Positions 1-8,181 of a DNA stretch of 47,553 bases are shown piece by piece. The stretch covers positions 1 through 47,553 of the forward strand of contig JAZNYG010000037.1 in assembly GCA_045594245.1 (NCBI GenBank), given 5' to 3'. The position numbers and the translations under genes are program-made. The stretch is from UBA1189 sp045594245 (GTDB lineage: Bacteria > Bacteroidota > Bacteroidia > Bacteroidales > Bacteroidaceae). Position 1 is the stretch's first letter, and each line of letters opens with the position of its first letter. The notes beneath the pieces were generated by a model. It did not search any database and had not been told where the DNA came from. It saw only the letters and a list, made by a program, of their open reading frames with translations.

Positions 1-2
1 CG

Positions 3-650
3 GCAGGGAAGAACGGTGAGTACATTCCGGTAAGTTTCTATAACGTGGAAGATGCTCCGAAACTCATGGAGGACGTGAAACAGACTGTTCGCGAAAAGGA
101 CGGTTGGGAAGTGGACTTCTCGGGTAGTTTCTTCTCGAACGAAAAGATGATTGGTGAACTGACCGTGATTCTCTTCGTGGCGATTCTGTTGATGTATTTC
201 ATCCTTTGTTCCCAATTCGAGAGCTTCTTGCAACCGCTCATCGTGTTGGTGGAAATCCCGATTGACATAGCCTTTGCCTTGACTTCCCTATGGTTGTTCG
301 GACATACCTTGAACTTGATGTCGGCTATCGGTATCATCGTAACGTGTGGTATCGTGGTGAACGACTCCATCTTGAAGCTGGACTCCATCAACGAGCTGCG
401 CAAGGCGGGCACTCCGCTGATGGAGGCCATCCACACGGCAGGCCTGCGCCGCTTGCGTGCCATCATCATGACCTCGCTGACGACCATCGTGTCGATGGTG
501 CCGCTGCTCTTCTCCTCGGATATGGGCTCGGCGTTGCAGAAGCCGCTTGCCATAGCGATGATAGGCTCGATGCTGCTGGGCACGCTCGTCAGCCTGTTCA
601 TTATCCCCTTGATATATTGGTTTATTTATCGTAAAAAAGAGAAAGTATGA
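3..650 (+). CDS. RND-family efflux permease, C-terminal part (5' end outside window)
   Basis: The open frame runs in from the left edge, so about 215 C-terminal residues are visible. It matches the end of AcrB/HAE1-type inner-membrane RND pumps: the last part of the second periplasmic loop, then hydrophobic helices (ELTVILFVAILLMYFILCSQF, cut here to the helix idea, then PLIVLVEIPIDIAFALTSLW), the conserved GIIVTCGIVVNDSI segment, the RLRAIIMTSLTTIVSMVPLL segment and a terminal helix followed by a basic tail. Such pumps export small molecules by proton antiport as trimers joined to an adaptor and a TolC channel. The stop overlaps the next start by four bases (ATGA), so translation is probably coupled with the TolC gene. 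The adaptor gene is not in view and should lie upstream. Substrate cannot be predicted. Confidence 0.9.
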   Translation, partial: AGKNGEYIPVSFYNVEDAPKLMEDVKQTVREKDGWEVDFSGSFFSNEKMIGELTVILFVAILLMYFILCSQFESFLQPLIVLVEIPIDIAFALTSLWLFGHTLNLMSAIGIIVTCGIVVNDSILKLDSINELRKAGTPLMEAIHTAGLRRLRAIIMTSLTTIVSMVPLLFSSDMGSALQKPLAIAMIGSMLLGTLVSLFIIPLIYWFIYRKKEKV

Positions 651-2137
651 AATGGAGATACTTTAATATAGGAATATGTGTGGTAGCGTTTGCTCTGGCA
701 GGCAAGGCACAAAACGCGGTGAAACTCGATTTGAAACGTACCATCGAACTGGCCAATGACAGTTCGCTCACGGCATTCCGCTATCAGAACATGTATCTGT
801 CGGGCTATTGGGCCTACCGCACCTATAAGGCCAACCGCCTGCCCAGCCTGACGATGAGCCTGATGCCAGCTCAATACAACCGCTACATCACCCAACGCTA
901 CGACTCGAACAAGGACATGGACGTGTATCGCGAGCAGCAGATGTTCAGCGCAAGTGGCGGGCTGAGCCTACAGCAGAACTTTGACCTGACGGGCGGTACG
1001 TTCTATATCGACTCAGACCTGGAGTATATGCGCAACTTCGGTGAGACGAAATCGACACAATTTGCCAGCGTGCCCTTCCGTATCGGCTATTCACAGAGTC
1101 TGTTGGGCTACAATCCCTTCCGGTGGGAGAGGAAGATTGAGCCGTTGAAGTTCGAGAAGGTGAAGAAGGAGTTTATCTACAACACCGAGGTGGTGGCCGA
1201 AGAGGCGGTGGGCTATTTCTTCAGTCTGGCAATGGCACAGGCCGACTACCAGCTGGCTTTGGAGAATGTGGCATCGACAGATACGCTGTACAGCATCGGG
1301 ATGCAGCGCCACAGGATTGCCGCCATCTCACGGGCCGACCTGCTGACATTGCAGCTCGACAAGGTGAACGCCCGCAACACGCTGGAGAACGCACTGATAG
1401 CTCTGAAGCGGGCGATGTTTGCATTGGCCTCGTATCTGAATATGGACAAGGATACTCAGATAGAGCTGGTGCTGCCGCGTCGTCCCGAAGCGATGGAGAT
1501 ACCTGTGGACGAGGCTTTGGCCAAGGCTAAGGAGAACAATCCCGAGTACCTGCAGCAACGGCAGAACGTACTGGAGAGCGAGCGTGAGGTGAACCGTACA
1601 CGCATAGAGTCGCGGTTCAATGCCAGCGTGAATGCCAGTGTGGGATTCAATCAGGTGGCCGAAAGCTTCAGGTATGCCTATCGGGAACCGCTGCAACAGG
1701 ATGTGGTGAACATCAGCGTGTCCATCCCGCTGATAGACTGGGGCGTGAGGAAGGGACGGTACAACATGGCGAAAAACGAACTGAATGTGGTGACCATCGC
1801 CTCGCGGCAGGAGGAGCTGAAGCTGGAGGAGGAGGTGACGATGACGGTGAGCGACTTTAACATCCAGCAGGGGCTGATACGCAGTGCCGAGGAGGCGCTG
1901 GAGCTGGCCGTGATGGCCTACGAGCAGACGCGCCAGCGATTTATCATCGGCAAGGCCGATGTGAACAGTCTGACGCTGTCGCTCAACCGTCAGCAGCAGG
2001 CACAGAAGAACTATATCTCGGCCTTGCAAAACTACTGGCTCAACTACTACAAGATACGCAAGCTGACGTTGCATGATTTCGAGAGCGGTGTCTCGCTTTC
2101 CGAGAGGTTTGACTTCGAACACGGTATGCTACGATGA
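647..2137 (+). CDS. TolC-family outer membrane efflux channel
   Basis: A 496-residue protein with a signal peptide (MKWRYFNIGICVVAFALAGKAQ, cleavage near residue 22) followed by the long amphipathic helices and repeated architecture of outer-membrane efflux proteins. The second half contains the typical helix-rich repeat with ALELAVMAYEQTRQRFIIGKAD near residue 420-445, a segment conserved in OEP domains, and ends in YWLNYYKIRKLTLHDFE. Channels of this family form trimers that span the outer membrane and periplasm and dock to RND pumps through adaptors. The gene is locked between two RND permease genes by ATGA overlaps on both sides, so all three are surely one transcript. Length is usual for the family. 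Being placed between two permeases suggests that it serves both. Confidence 0.9.
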   Translation: MKWRYFNIGICVVAFALAGKAQNAVKLDLKRTIELANDSSLTAFRYQNMYLSGYWAYRTYKANRLPSLTMSLMPAQYNRYITQRYDSNKDMDVYREQQMFSASGGLSLQQNFDLTGGTFYIDSDLEYMRNFGETKSTQFASVPFRIGYSQSLLGYNPFRWERKIEPLKFEKVKKEFIYNTEVVAEEAVGYFFSLAMAQADYQLALENVASTDTLYSIGMQRHRIAAISRADLLTLQLDKVNARNTLENALIALKRAMFALASYLNMDKDTQIELVLPRRPEAMEIPVDEALAKAKENNPEYLQQRQNVLESEREVNRTRIESRFNASVNASVGFNQVAESFRYAYREPLQQDVVNISVSIPLIDWGVRKGRYNMAKNELNVVTIASRQEELKLEEEVTMTVSDFNIQQGLIRSAEEALELAVMAYEQTRQRFIIGKADVNSLTLSLNRQQQAQKNYISALQNYWLNYYKIRKLTLHDFESGVSLSERFDFEHGMLR

Positions 2138-5100
2138 AAAGGTCTCGTACTCTCTCCCCCTTTACGCTGATAGTGGCATTCGTATGCCTGTCACTGGTCG
2201 GTGTGGCACTGCTTCCGCAGTTGCCGGTCAAGCTATCGCCCTCGCACGCCTTGCCTCGGCTGACGGTGTCGTTCACGATGCCAGCTGGCTCGTCGCGTGT
2301 CATCGAGGCCGAAGTAACGAGCCGATTGGAGGCGATGCTTACACGTGTAAAAGGGATAAGGAGCGTGAGTTCCACCTCGGACAACGGAAGCGGAAGTATC
2401 ACACTGGAGCTTGACAAGCGCGCCGATATGGAAGCTGTTCGCTTTGAGGTGTCGACCATCGTGAGACAGACATGGGCGCAGCTGCCCGAAGGAGTGAGCT
2501 ATCCGCAGATACACGCCAACCGAGCCAATGAGAAGGCATCACGGCCATTCATGACCTATACATTGAACGCTCCCGCCAACCCTATCCTTATACAACGATA
2601 TGCCGAAGAGCATATCAAACCCGTAGTGGGACAATTGAATGGGGTGTATAAGGTGGAGCTGACGGGAGCTACCCCCATGGAGTGGAGGCTGGAGTATGAC
2701 AATACACAGCTGGAACGACTGGGTATCACGCTATCCGATATACAGACGGCTATCGCCCGACATTACGAGAAGGAGTTTCTGGGAATCTGCCCCATAGAGA
2801 GAGGTGCCGAGGGAAAGGAGTGGATGCGCCTCATACGTACGACAACAGACGAGGCAACGGAGTTTCATCCCGAGGCAATCCTGTTGGAGGCAGCCGATGG
2901 CGCACTCGTAGGGCTGGAAAAACTCATCCGGGTGACACATCAGGAAGCTGCGTCTACAAGCTACTACCGCATCAATGGCCTGAACTCCATCTATATGAAC
3001 ATCACAGCCGAGGAGACTGCCAATCAGTTGGAGCTGGCCAAAGAGGTGAAACAGACGATGTGGGAGCTGGAACAGAAAATGCCGCCTGGCTATGAGATGC
3101 ATGTCGGCTACGATGCCACGGAGCATATACAGAAGGAACTGGACAAAATATATTTTCGCACGGGACTGACGGTATTAATCCTGTTGCTCTTCGTGGCGCT
3201 AATTACCTGGAACCTACGGTATCTACTGCTGATAGTGACCAGTCTGTCGGTCAACTTGGCCATAGCCTTTATCTTCTACTACCTCTTCGGACTGGAGCTG
3301 CAGCTCTACTCGCTGGCAGGCATCACCATCTCGCTGAATCTGGTGATAGACAATACTATCGTGATGACCGACCACATCCGCCGCCGTCATAACCTCGAGG
3401 CTTTCATGGCTGTGCTCGCGGCAACCTTGACCACGGTAGGCGCTTTGGTCATTATCTTCTTCCTCGATGATAGGCTGAGACTCGACTTGCAGGACTTCGC
3501 TGCGGTGGTGATTATCAACCTGCTGGTGTCGCTGGTTGTGGCCCTATTCTTCGTGCCGGCCATGATACAGAAGATAGGGATTGAGGACGGGAAGAAGAAG
3601 TCGTCCAAACTCTGGCTGAAACGTCGGGTTGTGGTCTTCAGTCATGGGTATGCCCGTTGGATTGGCTGGCTCTGTCACCACAGGGTAGCGGCTTGTGTCG
3701 TACTGGTGCTGGCCTTCGGTCTGCCGGTGTTTCTCCTGCCCGAGAAGATGGAGGGCGAGGGAGCGATTGCTTCCTATTATAATAAGGTGTTCGACAATGC
3801 CACGTTCAAGGAAAAGGTAAGGCCCATCGTAGACAAGGCATTGGGCGGTAGTCTGCGCCTGTTTGCCGAGGAGGTATACGAAGGCAGTTACTTCAATCGT
3901 GGCGAGGGAGAGACGGTGCTCTCTGTGTATGCATCGCTACCGAATGGCAGCACACTGGGACAGATGAACACGCTGGTAGGAAAGATGGAAGCATACCTGA
4001 GCGAATTCAAGGAAATCAAGCAGTTCCAGACCTCTATATATAGTGCTCGGCAGGCCAGCATACGGATATATTTCACGAAAGAGCACCAGCGAAGCGGCTT
4101 CCCCTATACACTGAAGGACTGTATCATCAGCCGGGCTTTAGAACTGGGCGGTGGCTCTTGGCAGGTCTATGGGTTACAGGACCAAGGCTTCAGCAACAGT
4201 ACGCAGGAGTATGCCGGACATTTCAGAGTGAAGATGTACGGATACAACTATGACGAGCTGGCCTACTGGGGCGACAGTCTGAAACGGAAGTTGCTCGGTC
4301 ATCGACGCATCAAGGAGGTGACGGTAAGCTCGGACTTCTCTTTCTATAAGGATGATTATAGCGAGTTCTTCCTGGATCTCGACAAGCACCGGTTGGCCAA
4401 GGAGAATATTACAGGTATGCAGCTGTTTGCAGCCTTGAGGCCAGTATTCGGGCGGAATGTCTCGTGTGGCAACATTGTGCATGACGGTCAGCCCGAGATG
4501 CTGAAGCTCACCTCACGGCAGAGCAGCGAATATGATGTGTGGAGCTTGGCGAATATTCCAATCAGAATCAATGGAAACTCCTACAAGCTGTCAGACTTTG
4601 CTACGGTGGAGAGGGGGCAGTCGCCTCAACGGGTAGCAAAGGAGGACCAGCAGTACCGTCTGTGTCTGCAATACGAATACATCGGGGCAGGAAGTCAGGG
4701 GCGGAGGCTCTTGACGCGAGACTTGGAGGAGTTCAACGCCACGCTACCCATGGGCTACACGGCCGAAGATGCACAGGAGGCGTGGTCGTGGGGCGAGGAG
4801 GACAACCGCCAGTATGCCCTGCTGCTCATCATCGTTGCCATCATTTTCTTCATCGCCAGCATCCTGTTCAACTCGCTGAGGCAGCCGTTGGCCATCATCT
4901 TCGTCATACCAGTTTCATACATCGGGGTGTTCCTCACGTTCTATCTCTTCGGGCTGAACTTCGACCAAGGGGGATTCGCATCGTTCGTCCTCCTGTGTGG
5001 CATCACGGTGAATGCCAGCATCTACATACTGAACGAGTACAACGCCGTGCGCCGACGTTTCCCGAAATTGGCCGCGGCACGTGCCTTTGTCAAGGCATGG

Positions 5101-5322
5101 AATGCCAAAGTGGTGCCCGTCTTCCTCACGGTGGTGTCCACCATCCTCGGCTTTGTCCCCTTCATGGTGGGCACGGGCAAGGAGGCTTTCTGGTTTCCCT
5201 TGGCCGCAGGCACCATCGGCGGGTTGGCGATGTCGGTCGTGGGCATCTTCGCTTTCCTCCCCATCTTTACGCTGGGAAAGAGCGGCCGAGAGGCAATCTC
5301 ACAGCATTTTACAAGCATTTAA
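2134..5322 (+). CDS. RND-family efflux permease, second copy of the operon
   Basis: A complete 1062-residue RND transporter: a first helix (residues 8-28), a large periplasmic loop, a helix block from about residue 340 to 475, a second loop, and a final helix block from about residue 890 to 1045. In helix 4 the acidic pair that carries protons in AcrB (Asp-Asp) reads D406-N407 (LVIDNTIVMTDH), so only the first acid is kept; CusA-type pumps also keep a single Asp. The gene starts inside the TolC stop (ATGA). It is only loosely like the partial permease upstream, so the two may form a mixed trimer as MdtB and MdtC do, or two separate pumps. The stretch after the stop holds no terminator hairpin; the blaI-like control region begins within ten bases. 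Substrate unknown. Confidence 0.9.
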   Translation: MKRSRTLSPFTLIVAFVCLSLVGVALLPQLPVKLSPSHALPRLTVSFTMPAGSSRVIEAEVTSRLEAMLTRVKGIRSVSSTSDNGSGSITLELDKRADMEAVRFEVSTIVRQTWAQLPEGVSYPQIHANRANEKASRPFMTYTLNAPANPILIQRYAEEHIKPVVGQLNGVYKVELTGATPMEWRLEYDNTQLERLGITLSDIQTAIARHYEKEFLGICPIERGAEGKEWMRLIRTTTDEATEFHPEAILLEAADGALVGLEKLIRVTHQEAASTSYYRINGLNSIYMNITAEETANQLELAKEVKQTMWELEQKMPPGYEMHVGYDATEHIQKELDKIYFRTGLTVLILLLFVALITWNLRYLLLIVTSLSVNLAIAFIFYYLFGLELQLYSLAGITISLNLVIDNTIVMTDHIRRRHNLEAFMAVLAATLTTVGALVIIFFLDDRLRLDLQDFAAVVIINLLVSLVVALFFVPAMIQKIGIEDGKKKSSKLWLKRRVVVFSHGYARWIGWLCHHRVAACVVLVLAFGLPVFLLPEKMEGEGAIASYYNKVFDNATFKEKVRPIVDKALGGSLRLFAEEVYEGSYFNRGEGETVLSVYASLPNGSTLGQMNTLVGKMEAYLSEFKEIKQFQTSIYSARQASIRIYFTKEHQRSGFPYTLKDCIISRALELGGGSWQVYGLQDQGFSNSTQEYAGHFRVKMYGYNYDELAYWGDSLKRKLLGHRRIKEVTVSSDFSFYKDDYSEFFLDLDKHRLAKENITGMQLFAALRPVFGRNVSCGNIVHDGQPEMLKLTSRQSSEYDVWSLANIPIRINGNSYKLSDFATVERGQSPQRVAKEDQQYRLCLQYEYIGAGSQGRRLLTRDLEEFNATLPMGYTAEDAQEAWSWGEEDNRQYALLLIIVAIIFFIASILFNSLRQPLAIIFVIPVSYIGVFLTFYLFGLNFDQGGFASFVLLCGITVNASIYILNEYNAVRRRFPKLAAARAFVKAWNAKVVPVFLTVVSTILGFVPFMVGTGKEAFWFPLAAGTIGGLAMSVVGIFAFLPIFTLGKSGREAISQHFTSI

Positions 5323-5330
5323 GCTATTTT

Positions 5331-5347
5331 AACTATAAATATTAGTT
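5331..5347. promoter_or_regulatory. Candidate BlaI-type operator 1 (AACTA-N7-TAGTT)
   Basis: The 17 bases AACTATAAATATTAGTT form a dyad with perfect 5-base arms. A second box with the same arms and the same 7-base spacer lies at 5378-5394. The arms resemble the ACTA/TAGT half-sites known for BlaI/MecI repressors (for example TACTA...TAGTA). The box lies just upstream of and slightly overlapping the putative -33 element, where a bound repressor would block RNA polymerase. That it is bound by the adjacent BlaI-like protein is inferred. Confidence 0.6.
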
Positions 5348-5374
5348 TGCGAACGAATCTTTTTAGTTTCTTTG
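5346..5374 (+). promoter_or_regulatory. Putative Bacteroidales promoter of the blaI-like gene
   Basis: TTTG at 5346-5349 is followed after 17 bases by TTTCTTTG at 5367-5374, one base off the Bacteroides -7 consensus TAnnTTTG. Transcription would begin close to 5381, only about 14 bases before the start codon and inside operator 2, giving a very short leader. Confidence 0.5.
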
Positions 5375-5377
5375 CAT

Positions 5378-5394
5378 AACTAATTTTTATAGTT
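5378..5394. promoter_or_regulatory. Candidate BlaI-type operator 2 (AACTA-N7-TAGTT)
   Basis: AACTAATTTTTATAGTT has the same perfect arms and spacing as the box at 5331-5347; it is nested in a longer dyad, CATAACT-N9-AGTTATG (5375-5397), that includes the start codon of the repressor. The two boxes lie 47 bases apart start to start and bracket the promoter, which fits autoregulation. Confidence 0.6.
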
Positions 5395-5799
5395 ATGAAA
5401 AAACTGGCAAGAAGAGAAGAAGAAATCATGGAGATGCTTTGGGATAAAGGCCCCATGTTTGTAAAGGAGATGCTGCTGCTCTGCGACGAGCCGCGGCCAC
5501 ACTTCAACACGATGTCTACCGTGGTGCGCAACCTTGAGACCCTGGGCTATGTGGGGCACAATGCCTTTGGCAGCACGTATCAGTACTACGCCCTGGTGTC
5601 GCGTGAGGAGTACCGCAAGATGACATTGCGTGGCGTGGTGAGCAAGTACTTCGACAACTCCTATCTGCACGTAGTCTCCTCACTGGTGCAGGAGGAAGAG
5701 ATTACCCTCGACGAACTGAAAGAGCTCATACGCATGGTCGAAGAGGGCGGCACTTCACAATTGACAATTGACAATTCACAATTCACTATTGACAATTGA
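5395..5799 (+). CDS. BlaI/MecI-type winged-helix transcriptional repressor
   Basis: The 134-residue product starts KKLARREEEIMEMLWDKGP and continues with TMSTVVRNLETLGYVGH, the winged-helix pattern of BlaI/MecI/CopY repressors, in which the helix around NTMSTVVRNLE reads the operator; the C-terminal part (about 75-118) would dimerise. In the classic systems a BlaR1 membrane peptidase senses a signal and leads to cleavage or release of the repressor. The next gene encodes such an M56 peptidase, as expected for a pair. The last 14 or so residues (TSQLTIDNSQFTIDN) are translated from the intergenic repeat at 5756-5804, so the native family protein probably ends near VEEGG. The TGA stop also lies within the repeat. 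The two boxes at 5331 and 5378 suggest autoregulation. The target genes are unknown; beta-lactam resistance should not be assumed. Confidence 0.9.
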   Translation: MKKLARREEEIMEMLWDKGPMFVKEMLLLCDEPRPHFNTMSTVVRNLETLGYVGHNAFGSTYQYYALVSREEYRKMTLRGVVSKYFDNSYLHVVSSLVQEEEITLDELKELIRMVEEGGTSQLTIDNSQFTIDN

Positions 5800-5804
5800 C
5801 AATT
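5756..5804. repeat. A/T-rich short-unit repeat (CAATTGA/CAATTCA)
   Basis: The 49 bases are built of imperfect ATTGACA and ATTCACA units, partly palindromic through CAATTG. Repeats of this look are common between genes in Bacteroidales. Here it encodes the end of the BlaI-like protein and supplies its stop codon. A similar short-unit stretch (AATTCATAATTC) is seen at 45455-45478. Confidence 0.75.
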
Positions 5805-5915
5805 CCGCAGCGTAGCGAGAGCAGAAACCGCTTGCGGGCAACTTTCATCTTTGACTTTAGCCCCTTCGGTTCATCTTTCAACTTTCAACTCTTAACCCTC
5901 AACCATAAACCAAAC

Positions 5916-7592
5916 ATGGGAACCTTCCTATCCTACACACTGAAATCGGCCTTCTGCCTCATCCTGTTCTATCCGGCCTACCGTCTGCTGCTGAGTCGGG
6001 AGACATTCCATCGGTTCAACCGCATAGCGCTGCTCGCCCTGTTGGCACTGTCGGCCCTGCTGCCACTGGTAACCATCGGCAGCGCACTACCTACAAGCAG
6101 CATAGCTACTACTATGCCACAGGAGTTCCCTACCCTACAGCCGCAAGCCATGGATGCTGTGCAGGAGGTAGCATCGGCACCGCTCACCACACTTAGCTGG
6201 GCACATGTCCTGCTATGGATATACCTCCTTGGCTGCATCGTATATGCTTGCCATCAGCTGATTTCGTTCGTTCGACTGGGCAGTCTCATCCGCAAGGCAG
6301 AGCGCGAGCCGATGCCCGATTATATAAATATAAAGGAGAGAGGGACGCACGTCCGCCTGTACGTACACGACGAGGAGCTTGCACCATTCAGTTGGATGCA
6401 CCTAATTGTCGTGTCGCGCAGGAGCCTCGAGGAGAGTGGCCGCGCCATACTCATACATGAGCTGGCCCACATCGCCCATCGCCACTCGTGGGACCTGCTG
6501 CTGGCCGACGTGTGCCTGCTGTTCCAGTGGTTCAACCCCACGGCATGGCTACTCAAGCAGGAGCTGCGCACCCTGCACGAGTACGAGGCCGACGACATGG
6601 TGGTGCAGAGCGGCATCAACGCGAGAGATTATCAAACACTATTAATAAAAAAGGCTGTTGGCACAAGGCTCTACTCTATGGCCAACAACCTCAATCACAG
6701 TTCACTTAAAAAACGTATCACTATGATGTTGAAAAAACGATCAAATCCATGGGCACGTCTGAAGTATCTCAGCATACTTCCGCTGGCCGCCTTGTCGGTG
6801 GCAGTGTTTGCCCGTCCCGAAGTCTCAAACAAGCTCAACGAGATTTCAAGTGTCAAAGTTAATGATTTAACTTCAATTGCAAAAGCAGATGAGGTTAAAA
6901 GTGACGAAAATTCTCCTGCCAAGCTCGTCAACGTATCTGGAAAGGTCATCAATGAGCGAACAGGCAAGCCCATTGCAGGTGTGTCCATTGTGGTCACGAA
7001 TCCCGCAGACGGACGCATAATAGCAGCGTGCGTATCATCACAAAATGGCAAGTTCTCACTCGATAGTTACGAAGGTCTTGCTATGAGACTCTCGTTCGTC
7101 GGCATGCAGGGGCCCAAGGTCATTATCCCCCGAGGCGGAAGCAAGTCCATGACCGTGACAATGCGTGAAGAGGCACACAGCATCCCCGAGATGATGGTCG
7201 TAGCCTACGCACCGGAAAAGAAGTCATACCCTGTGCCCGAGCCAAAGACCTCATCCTCAAAAGGCGATGAAGGCGAGATATTCGTCGTAGTAGAGCGAAC
7301 TCCCGAGTTCCCCGGTGGCATGAGCGAGCTGATGAAGTACCTCCAACGAAACGTCAGATACCCTGCTGCTGCTCAGCAAGCAGGCATACAGGGCAAGGTT
7401 GAGGTGGAGTTCACAGTAAAGAAAGACGGCAGCGTGGCCGACGTCAAGGTTATCCGCAGCGTCAACCCCGAGCTCGATGCCGAGGCCGTACGCGTCATCA
7501 GCGCTATGCCGAAGTGGAAGCCGGGCGAGCAGCGCGGCACTCCCGTGGATGCACGCTTCGAAATGCCCATCGTATTCCGACTCTCAGAATAG
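5916..7592 (+). CDS. BlaR1/MecR1-like M56 membrane peptidase with TonB C-terminal domain
   Basis: From ATG 5916 the product has 558 residues. The frame is open back to 5796, but that part is translated repeat and low-complexity DNA, while MGTFLSYTLKSAFCLILFYPAYRLLL is the usual beginning of Bacteroidetes M56 proteins. There are helices at about 6-22, 30-55 and 90-115; the zinc motif HELAH is at residues 181-185 with the downstream acidic ligand in HEYEADD; one more helix lies near 290. A carboxypeptidase-regulatory-like beta domain follows (about 338-410) and a TonB_C domain (about 461-558, with FPGG, YPAAAQQAGIQGKV and DAEAVRVISAMPKWKPG). The peptidase probably senses a cell-envelope signal and inactivates the repressor encoded just upstream. 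Genes of this domain order are widespread in Bacteroidetes; the signal is not known. Confidence 0.88.
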   Translation: MGTFLSYTLKSAFCLILFYPAYRLLLSRETFHRFNRIALLALLALSALLPLVTIGSALPTSSIATTMPQEFPTLQPQAMDAVQEVASAPLTTLSWAHVLLWIYLLGCIVYACHQLISFVRLGSLIRKAEREPMPDYINIKERGTHVRLYVHDEELAPFSWMHLIVVSRRSLEESGRAILIHELAHIAHRHSWDLLLADVCLLFQWFNPTAWLLKQELRTLHEYEADDMVVQSGINARDYQTLLIKKAVGTRLYSMANNLNHSSLKKRITMMLKKRSNPWARLKYLSILPLAALSVAVFARPEVSNKLNEISSVKVNDLTSIAKADEVKSDENSPAKLVNVSGKVINERTGKPIAGVSIVVTNPADGRIIAACVSSQNGKFSLDSYEGLAMRLSFVGMQGPKVIIPRGGSKSMTVTMREEAHSIPEMMVVAYAPEKKSYPVPEPKTSSSKGDEGEIFVVVERTPEFPGGMSELMKYLQRNVRYPAAAQQAGIQGKVEVEFTVKKDGSVADVKVIRSVNPELDAEAVRVISAMPKWKPGEQRGTPVDARFEMPIVFRLSE

Positions 7593-7621
7593 AAGCTGAC
7601 ATAGAGTCCTGAATCGCATCG

Positions 7622-7649
7622 TGGCGGCCATAAGTAGAGATGGCCGCCA
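7622..7649 (+). terminator. Hairpin downstream of the M56 peptidase gene
   Basis: A perfect 10-base stem (TGGCGGCCAT / ATGGCCGCCA) with an 8-base loop lies 30 bases after the stop. The following bases (AGGTTGTTTATCTCTATTT) are only moderately T-rich, so termination may be incomplete. Confidence 0.6.
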
Positions 7650-7724
7650 TAGGTTGTTTATCTCTATTTATAGTTGTAAATGTGAACTTTCCCATTATTT
7701 ATTGTTTATTCGCTCGTTTATTCG

Positions 7725-7732
7725 TATCTTTA
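7725..7732 (+). promoter_or_regulatory. Putative -7 element for the L7/L12-like gene
   Basis: TATCTTTA matches TAnnTTTG in seven of eight bases and lies 35 bases before the ATG at 7767. No good TTTG element is seen at the expected distance upstream. Confidence 0.35.
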
Positions 7733-7766
7733 CCCACGAAAGATATAAACTTATAAATAGGATACT

Positions 7767-8093
7767 ATGGGATTTCTTGATTTCTTATTCGGCAAGAGCG
7801 AAAAGCAACCAAAAGAGGTGCTCAGTTCAAATGAAATAGAGGCGATAAATACGCCTGGAGAATACAGCGTAAAGCTCGTCAATCGAGGGGCAGGAGCGCT
7901 GCAAGTATGCAAATGCCTCAACGACCTCGTGACACATGACCTGAGAGCAGCCAAGTATATGTGCGACACTGCACCTTGCATAGTAAAGGAGGGCATGTCG
8001 GAACAGGGAGCCGAGATACTGAAACGGGAACTGGAGAAAGCTGGCGCCACTGTTACAATCATAGCAGAAGAGCAAAAGCATGCGCGACTATGA
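7767..8093 (+). CDS. Small protein with ribosomal L7/L12 C-terminal-like domain
   Basis: The 108-residue product has no signal peptide. Residues about 34-98 align by eye with the C-terminal domain of ribosomal protein L7/L12: VKLVNRGAGALQVCKCLNDL resembles the IKVVREITGLGLKEAKDLV helix region, APCIVKEGMSEQGAEILKRE resembles APKAVKEGVSKEEAEEIKKKL, and LEKAGATVTIIAEE resembles LEEAGAKVELK. The N-terminal dimerisation domain and the hinge of true L7/L12 are replaced by a short lead (MGFLDFLFGKSEKQPKE) typical of small standalone proteins. In the ribosome the domain recruits translation GTPases; the role of the free domain is not known to me. It is monocistronic, flanked by a hairpin on each side. 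Similarity of the fold is the firm part, function is open. Confidence 0.75.
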   Translation: MGFLDFLFGKSEKQPKEVLSSNEIEAINTPGEYSVKLVNRGAGALQVCKCLNDLVTHDLRAAKYMCDTAPCIVKEGMSEQGAEILKRELEKAGATVTIIAEEQKHARL

Positions 8094-8120
8094 GAGTGAA
8101 TCCAAACAGCCTATAAAAAT

Positions 8121-8160
8121 AAAACGACAGCTGCGGTCATTGGCCGCAGCTGTCGTTTTT
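8121..8160. terminator. Intrinsic terminator, probably bidirectional
   Basis: A perfect 16-base stem (AAAACGACAGCTGCGG and its complement) encloses a 7-base loop and ends in TTTTT on the plus strand and in a matching A-run for the minus strand. It separates the plus-strand small gene from the converging minus-strand pectate lyase gene. Confidence 0.9.
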
Positions 8161-8181
8161 TACGATTTCCTTAAATAATAA

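Noticed and set aside
5756..5804. CRISPR array or tandem repeat of a mobile element
   Set aside because: The units are seven to eight bases long, imperfect and have no spacers; no cas gene or transposase is near.
5796..5915. Upstream extension of the M56 peptidase start by 40 codons
   Set aside because: The extra residues are read from repeat DNA and a TTTCAACTTTCAACTC low-complexity stretch; the family N-terminus begins at 5916.
5395..7592. Reading the BlaI and M56 pair as a beta-lactam resistance system
   Set aside because: No beta-lactamase or penicillin-binding protein gene is present, and this pair type is common in Bacteroidetes with unknown signals.
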